Origin: Clostridia bacterium | Lineage (GTDB): Bacteria > Bacillota > Clostridia > Oscillospirales > CAG-272 | Direction: 5' to 3' | DNA length: 8,513 nucleotides | NCBI GenBank assembly: GCA_900770605.1 | Contig: CAAGKS010000039.1 | Location: forward strand, 1 to 8,513 | Part shown: piece by piece, positions 6,500 to 8,513 of the stretch | How positions within the stretch are numbered: the first letter of the stretch is position 1 | Layout of the letters: the number at the start of each line of letters is the position of its first letter | Translations under genes and position numbers: made by a program | Notes under the pieces: model-generated | The model's database searches: none | What the model was told of the DNA's origin: nothing | What the model saw: only the letters and a program-made list of their open reading frames with translations

Positions 6500-7753
6500 T
6501 TATTCGCCCGAACGGATTATATCGCCCTCGCGCACCTCAAACGGAACGCGGACAAAAAACTTTTGAGCGGGGTGAGGCGCGGATTCAATGGGCAAGCCGT
6601 TCTCGCTGTAAATCTCTTTGACTTCAAACGCGCGTCCAAGCTTGCCGGGAGAAATTATCTCGGCAGAGTCGCCAACGGAGATCTTGTTTCTCTGGATAAA
6701 GGGGTAAAGCGTACCGTCCCCGTTCGTGCGAGCAACGCCCTCGTCAAGCGCCAGCTCCTCGTAGGGAAGCGCGGTCGCAAAATACGCTTTCTCGCGGATA
6801 TATCCCGTGGTGGACGCGAGCTGAGCGGCATCTATGGGCTCGTCACGGTAGTATCCCGTGCAGTACTCTCTGTGAGAAACGCTTTCAAGCTCGCGCATTA
6901 TCCTCTCGTCAAAGGTGTATGCATCCGTATCCGCAAGATATGCGTCTATCGCCATTCTGTACGCGTTGGTGACAACGGCGGTATAGTAAGCGCTCTTCAT
7001 CCTTCCTTCTATCTTGAAGGAATTGATGCCCGCCGCGATAAGCTCGGGTATCATTGAGACCGTACACATATCCTTTGAGGACATAATAAACGTGCCAAGC
7101 TCAGTCTCTTCTATCGGGAGCGGCATATCGGGGCGCTTTTCCTCGACTATGGTATAGGTCCAGCGGCAAGGCTGAGTGCACGCGCCGCGGTTTGCATCGC
7201 GTCCTGTAAGGTGATGCGAGAGCATACATCTTCCGCTATAAGATACACACATAGAGCCGTGAACGAACGCCTCTATCTCAACGTCATCGGGTATTGCTGC
7301 GCGTATGGTTCGTATCTCGTCAAGCGTAAGCTCTCTTGCGAGCACGATACGGCGAGCGCCGAGCGCGATATAAGCCAGCGCGCTTTCCGCGCTGACGATA
7401 CCCGCCTGAGTGGAGATGTGTATCTCCGCCGTGGGAATATGCTTCTTGATAAGCGCGAGCACGCCAAGATCCGCAACTATGAACGCGTCTATCCCCGCAT
7501 CCTTGATCTCATCAAGGAATACGGCGAGATCGGCGTATTCGTGGTTGTGGGGCATCGTATTGAGCGTAAGATATATTTTTTTGCCGCGCTCGTGAACGTA
7601 CCTTGCGGCCTCATAAAGCTCTTCGGTGGAAAAATTGTCCGCGGCGGAGCGCATTCCAAAGCGCTTGCCTGCAAGATATACGGCATCCGCTCCGTAAAGC
7701 AATGCCGCCTTCATCTTTTCAAAATTTCCCGCGGGAGATAACAATTCGATCAT
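6500..7753 (-). CDS. Peptidase U32 family protein, TrhP/RlhA-like (RNA hydroxylation)
   Basis: A 417-residue protein. It opens with IELLSPAGNFEKMKAALLYGADAVYLAGKRFGMR, the standard U32 start. The U32 signature EAFVHGSMCVSYSGRC is at 161-176, followed by a cysteine-rich segment, CMLSHHLTGRDANRGACTQPCRW. Cys169, Cys176, Cys192 and Cys196 (and Cys230) are candidate Fe-S ligands. KIEGRMKSAYY (247-257) is another conserved block, and a beta-rich C-terminal domain ends near EGDIIRSGE. Although named peptidases, close relatives (E. coli TrhP/YegQ, B. subtilis YrrN/YrrO) introduce 5-hydroxyuridine at tRNA position 34, and RlhA hydroxylates 23S rRNA. I infer tRNA modification here from overall likeness; rRNA or another substrate is not excluded. 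AGGAAG upstream of the ATG at 7753 serves as ribosome binding site. First gene of the operon, downstream of a strong promoter. Confidence 0.88.
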   Translation of the reverse strand: MIELLSPAGNFEKMKAALLYGADAVYLAGKRFGMRSAADNFSTEELYEAARYVHERGKKIYLTLNTMPHNHEYADLAVFLDEIKDAGIDAFIVADLGVLALIKKHIPTAEIHISTQAGIVSAESALAYIALGARRIVLARELTLDEIRTIRAAIPDDVEIEAFVHGSMCVSYSGRCMLSHHLTGRDANRGACTQPCRWTYTIVEEKRPDMPLPIEETELGTFIMSSKDMCTVSMIPELIAAGINSFKIEGRMKSAYYTAVVTNAYRMAIDAYLADTDAYTFDERIMRELESVSHREYCTGYYRDEPIDAAQLASTTGYIREKAYFATALPYEELALDEGVARTNGDGTLYPFIQRNKISVGDSAEIISPGKLGRAFEVKEIYSENGLPIESAPHPAQKFFVRVPFEVREGDIIRSGE

Positions 7754-7784
7754 TATTATTACTTCCTATCGTTTTTCATTTTCT

Positions 7785-7818
7785 ATAATATTTTAGCATA
7801 TAAAGCGCGTCAAGTCAA
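7785..7818 (-). promoter_or_regulatory. Promoter of the U32-uppP-rnmV operon, two overlapping registers
   Basis: On the - strand TTGACT (7818-7813), 17 bases, then TAAAAT (7795-7790), with TGC just before the -10 as an extended -10 element. A second register five bases on, TTGACG (7813-7808), 17 bases, TATTAT (7790-7785), is equally well spaced. Either would start transcription about 25-30 bases before the U32 ATG. Confidence 0.75.
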
Positions 7819-7839
7819 TAATACTTTTTCTTTTTGCCC

Positions 7840-7869
7840 TTACATAATCGCGCCGAAAACGCGCATACT
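7840..7869 (+). promoter_or_regulatory. Possible weak promoter for the small membrane protein gene
   Basis: TTACAT (7840-7845), an 18-base spacer and CATACT (7864-7869) lie about 35 bases before the ATG at 7905. The match is modest and other placements (TATAAA at 7870) are possible. It faces away from the - strand promoter. Confidence 0.3.
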
Positions 7870-7904
7870 TATAAAAACGATCCATATTCAAGCGCGGAGG
7901 GGTT

Positions 7905-8228
7905 ATGAGCAAGGGTTTTCGAAAAAGTTACGCGCTCGCCGAGAGCGAGAGAGTGAGCGCCGAGGAGATGTACGACGCCAACGAGCTGGAAATGCGCAAG
8001 GAGCTATGCTTCTCCCACGCTCCGCGAGAAATATCCGCGGCTGACGGCAAGGGCGCAGATGCAAAGATCGGCGTCGCCAAGGCAGACGAGCGCGAGGACG
8101 CGGGAGAAAAGTATTGCGACACTGAGGGCAGCAAGAGCGTAAGCGCCGTAGCGGCGCTTTGCGCGGTGTTGAGCATTTCCTGCCTTGCCGCCGCGCTCAT
8201 AGCGCTGGCGTATTTTGTGTTTTTGTAA
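7905..8228 (+). CDS. Small unrecognised protein with one C-terminal membrane helix
   Basis: A 107-residue protein that I do not recognise. Residues 1-78 are hydrophilic and rich in Glu, Asp, Lys and Ala (for example SERVSAEEMYDANELEMRKE at 14-33), possibly helical. Residues 79-107, VSAVAALCAVLSISCLAAALI and onward, form one hydrophobic segment that ends at the C-terminus. With no N-terminal signal, this is a tail-anchored layout with the charged domain in the cytoplasm. Cysteines occur at 35, 71, 86 and 93. GGAGG (7896-7900) stands four bases before the ATG, a tight but usable spacing. The gene is divergent from the U32 operon and followed by the hairpin array. No competing frame on either strand has a comparable start signal. 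Real gene likely; function unknown. Confidence 0.65.
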   Translation: MSKGFRKSYALAESERVSAEEMYDANELEMRKELCFSHAPREISAADGKGADAKIGVAKADEREDAGEKYCDTEGSKSVSAVAALCAVLSISCLAAALIALAYFVFL

Positions 8229-8245
8229 GCCGAAGAAAGCCTTGT

Positions 8246-8332
8246 CCGCCGTCCGCAGACGGCGGGACGCGATTGACGCTTGTTCTCAGGGCGTTGCCCT
8301 GAAACCCACACGCTTTTTTGAAAAAAAGCGTG
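8246..8332. repeat. Left half of hairpin array (hairpins A, B, C)
   Basis: Three hairpins in a row. A is CCGCCGTC-CGCA-GACGGCGG (8246-8265). B is TCAGGGC-GTT-GCCCTGA (8286-8302). C is CACGCTTTTTT (8309-8319) pairing with 8322-8332. None encodes protein convincingly. The same three kinds of hairpin recur in reverse order at 8433-8512. Confidence 0.75.
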
Positions 8333-8371
8333 GCAAAAAACTTGCTGAGAATTAAAAATTAAAGCATTATT

Positions 8372-8411
8372 GGTGGAGTGCCCGTATTCGTCTCGAGTGC
8401 TCCACCTTTTT
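8372..8411 (+). terminator. Probable terminator after the small membrane protein gene
   Basis: GGTGGAG (8372-8378) pairs with CTCCACC (8400-8406) across a long loop of 21 bases, followed directly by TTTTT. A second copy of the 3' arm, ACTCCACC (8419-8426), could pair instead and is also followed by a pyrimidine/T-rich stretch. The loop is longer than usual, so strength is uncertain. Confidence 0.5.
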
Positions 8412-8432
8412 GCGCCTTACTCCACCCTTTTC

Positions 8433-8512
8433 AAAGTTTTTGATCAAACTTTTTCCCAAAAAGTTTGCAGGTTCTCAGGACTGCGTCCTGAGCCGCTCTC
8501 CGCAGAGAGCGG
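8433..8512. repeat. Right half of hairpin array (hairpins C', B', A')
   Basis: C' is AAACTTTTT-CCC-AAAAAGTTT (8446-8466). It has an alternative partner for its 5' arm, AAAGTTT at 8433-8439, across TTGATC. B' is CTCAGGAC-TGC-GTCCTGAG (8474-8492). A' is CCGCTCTC-CGCA-GAGAGCGG (8493-8512). A' keeps the CGCA loop and the stem length of A while changing paired bases on both sides. The array may continue beyond the window edge. Confidence 0.75.
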
Positions 8513-8513
8513 A

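Noticed and set aside
6563..7741. Open + strand frames inside the U32 gene (6563-7057, 7211-7741)
   Set aside because: They are shadows of the conserved U32 frame; none has a recognisable motif.
7928..8311. - strand frame of 127 codons opposite the small membrane protein
   Set aside because: Ser/Ala/Arg-rich shadow that reads through hairpin A; no ribosome binding site, whereas the + strand frame has GGAGG before its ATG.
8229..8513. CRISPR array
   Set aside because: The repeated units are different self-complementary hairpins with irregular spacing, not identical direct repeats with spacers, and no cas genes are present.
1..8513. tRNA or rRNA genes
   Set aside because: I saw no cloverleaf or conserved rRNA segments on either strand.

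Overview
The window looks like chromosomal DNA from a strictly anaerobic, low-GC-type Gram-positive bacterium of the class Clostridia, probably an uncultured gut lineage near Oscillospiraceae/Christensenellales. The grounds are pyruvate:ferredoxin oxidoreductase, a clostridial RNase M5 relative, an ECF-type vitamin transporter S subunit, strong AGGAGG-type ribosome binding sites, and intergenic palindromic repeats of a kind I recall from gut Clostridia. The lineage call is inference; no rRNA or other marker is present.

Layout. (1) 2-619: the 3' end of a pyruvate:ferredoxin oxidoreductase gene, closed by a strong terminator at 636-670. (2) 620-1079: a gene-free stretch with a compact hairpin, a 165-bp MITE-like inverted-repeat element (765-929), a nested hairpin and an orphan-looking terminator (1031-1068). 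(3) 1080-4943: a clear sigma-A-type promoter, then an ECF transporter S component, an ABC-2-type ATPase and its large permease, all on the + strand, ending at a terminator that looks bidirectional. (4) 4964-7753 on the - strand: an operon reading peptidase-U32/TrhP-like protein, undecaprenyl-diphosphatase UppP, then an RNase M5-like Toprim protein that starts inside the uppP stop codon. A good promoter, in two overlapping registers, sits at 7785-7818. (5) 7905-8228: a divergent small gene for an unrecognised protein with one C-terminal membrane helix. (6) 8229-8513: an intergenic array of perfect hairpins in the order A-B-C ... C'-B'-A' around a terminator.

How the genes work together. The - strand operon joins housekeeping functions: tRNA wobble-uridine hydroxylation (U32), recycling of the cell-wall lipid carrier (UppP) and, by family, 5S rRNA maturation (RNase M5). 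The ABC pair forms a self-contained membrane complex whose permease carries an extracytoplasmic domain of about 364 residues. The S component needs an EcfA/EcfA'/EcfT module encoded elsewhere. PFOR supplies acetyl-CoA and reduced ferredoxin.

I see no CRISPR array, phage, toxin-antitoxin or defence genes. The genes are mostly ordinary. The least explained parts are the hairpin array with compensatory stem changes, the MITE-like element, the permease ectodomain and the small tail-anchored protein.
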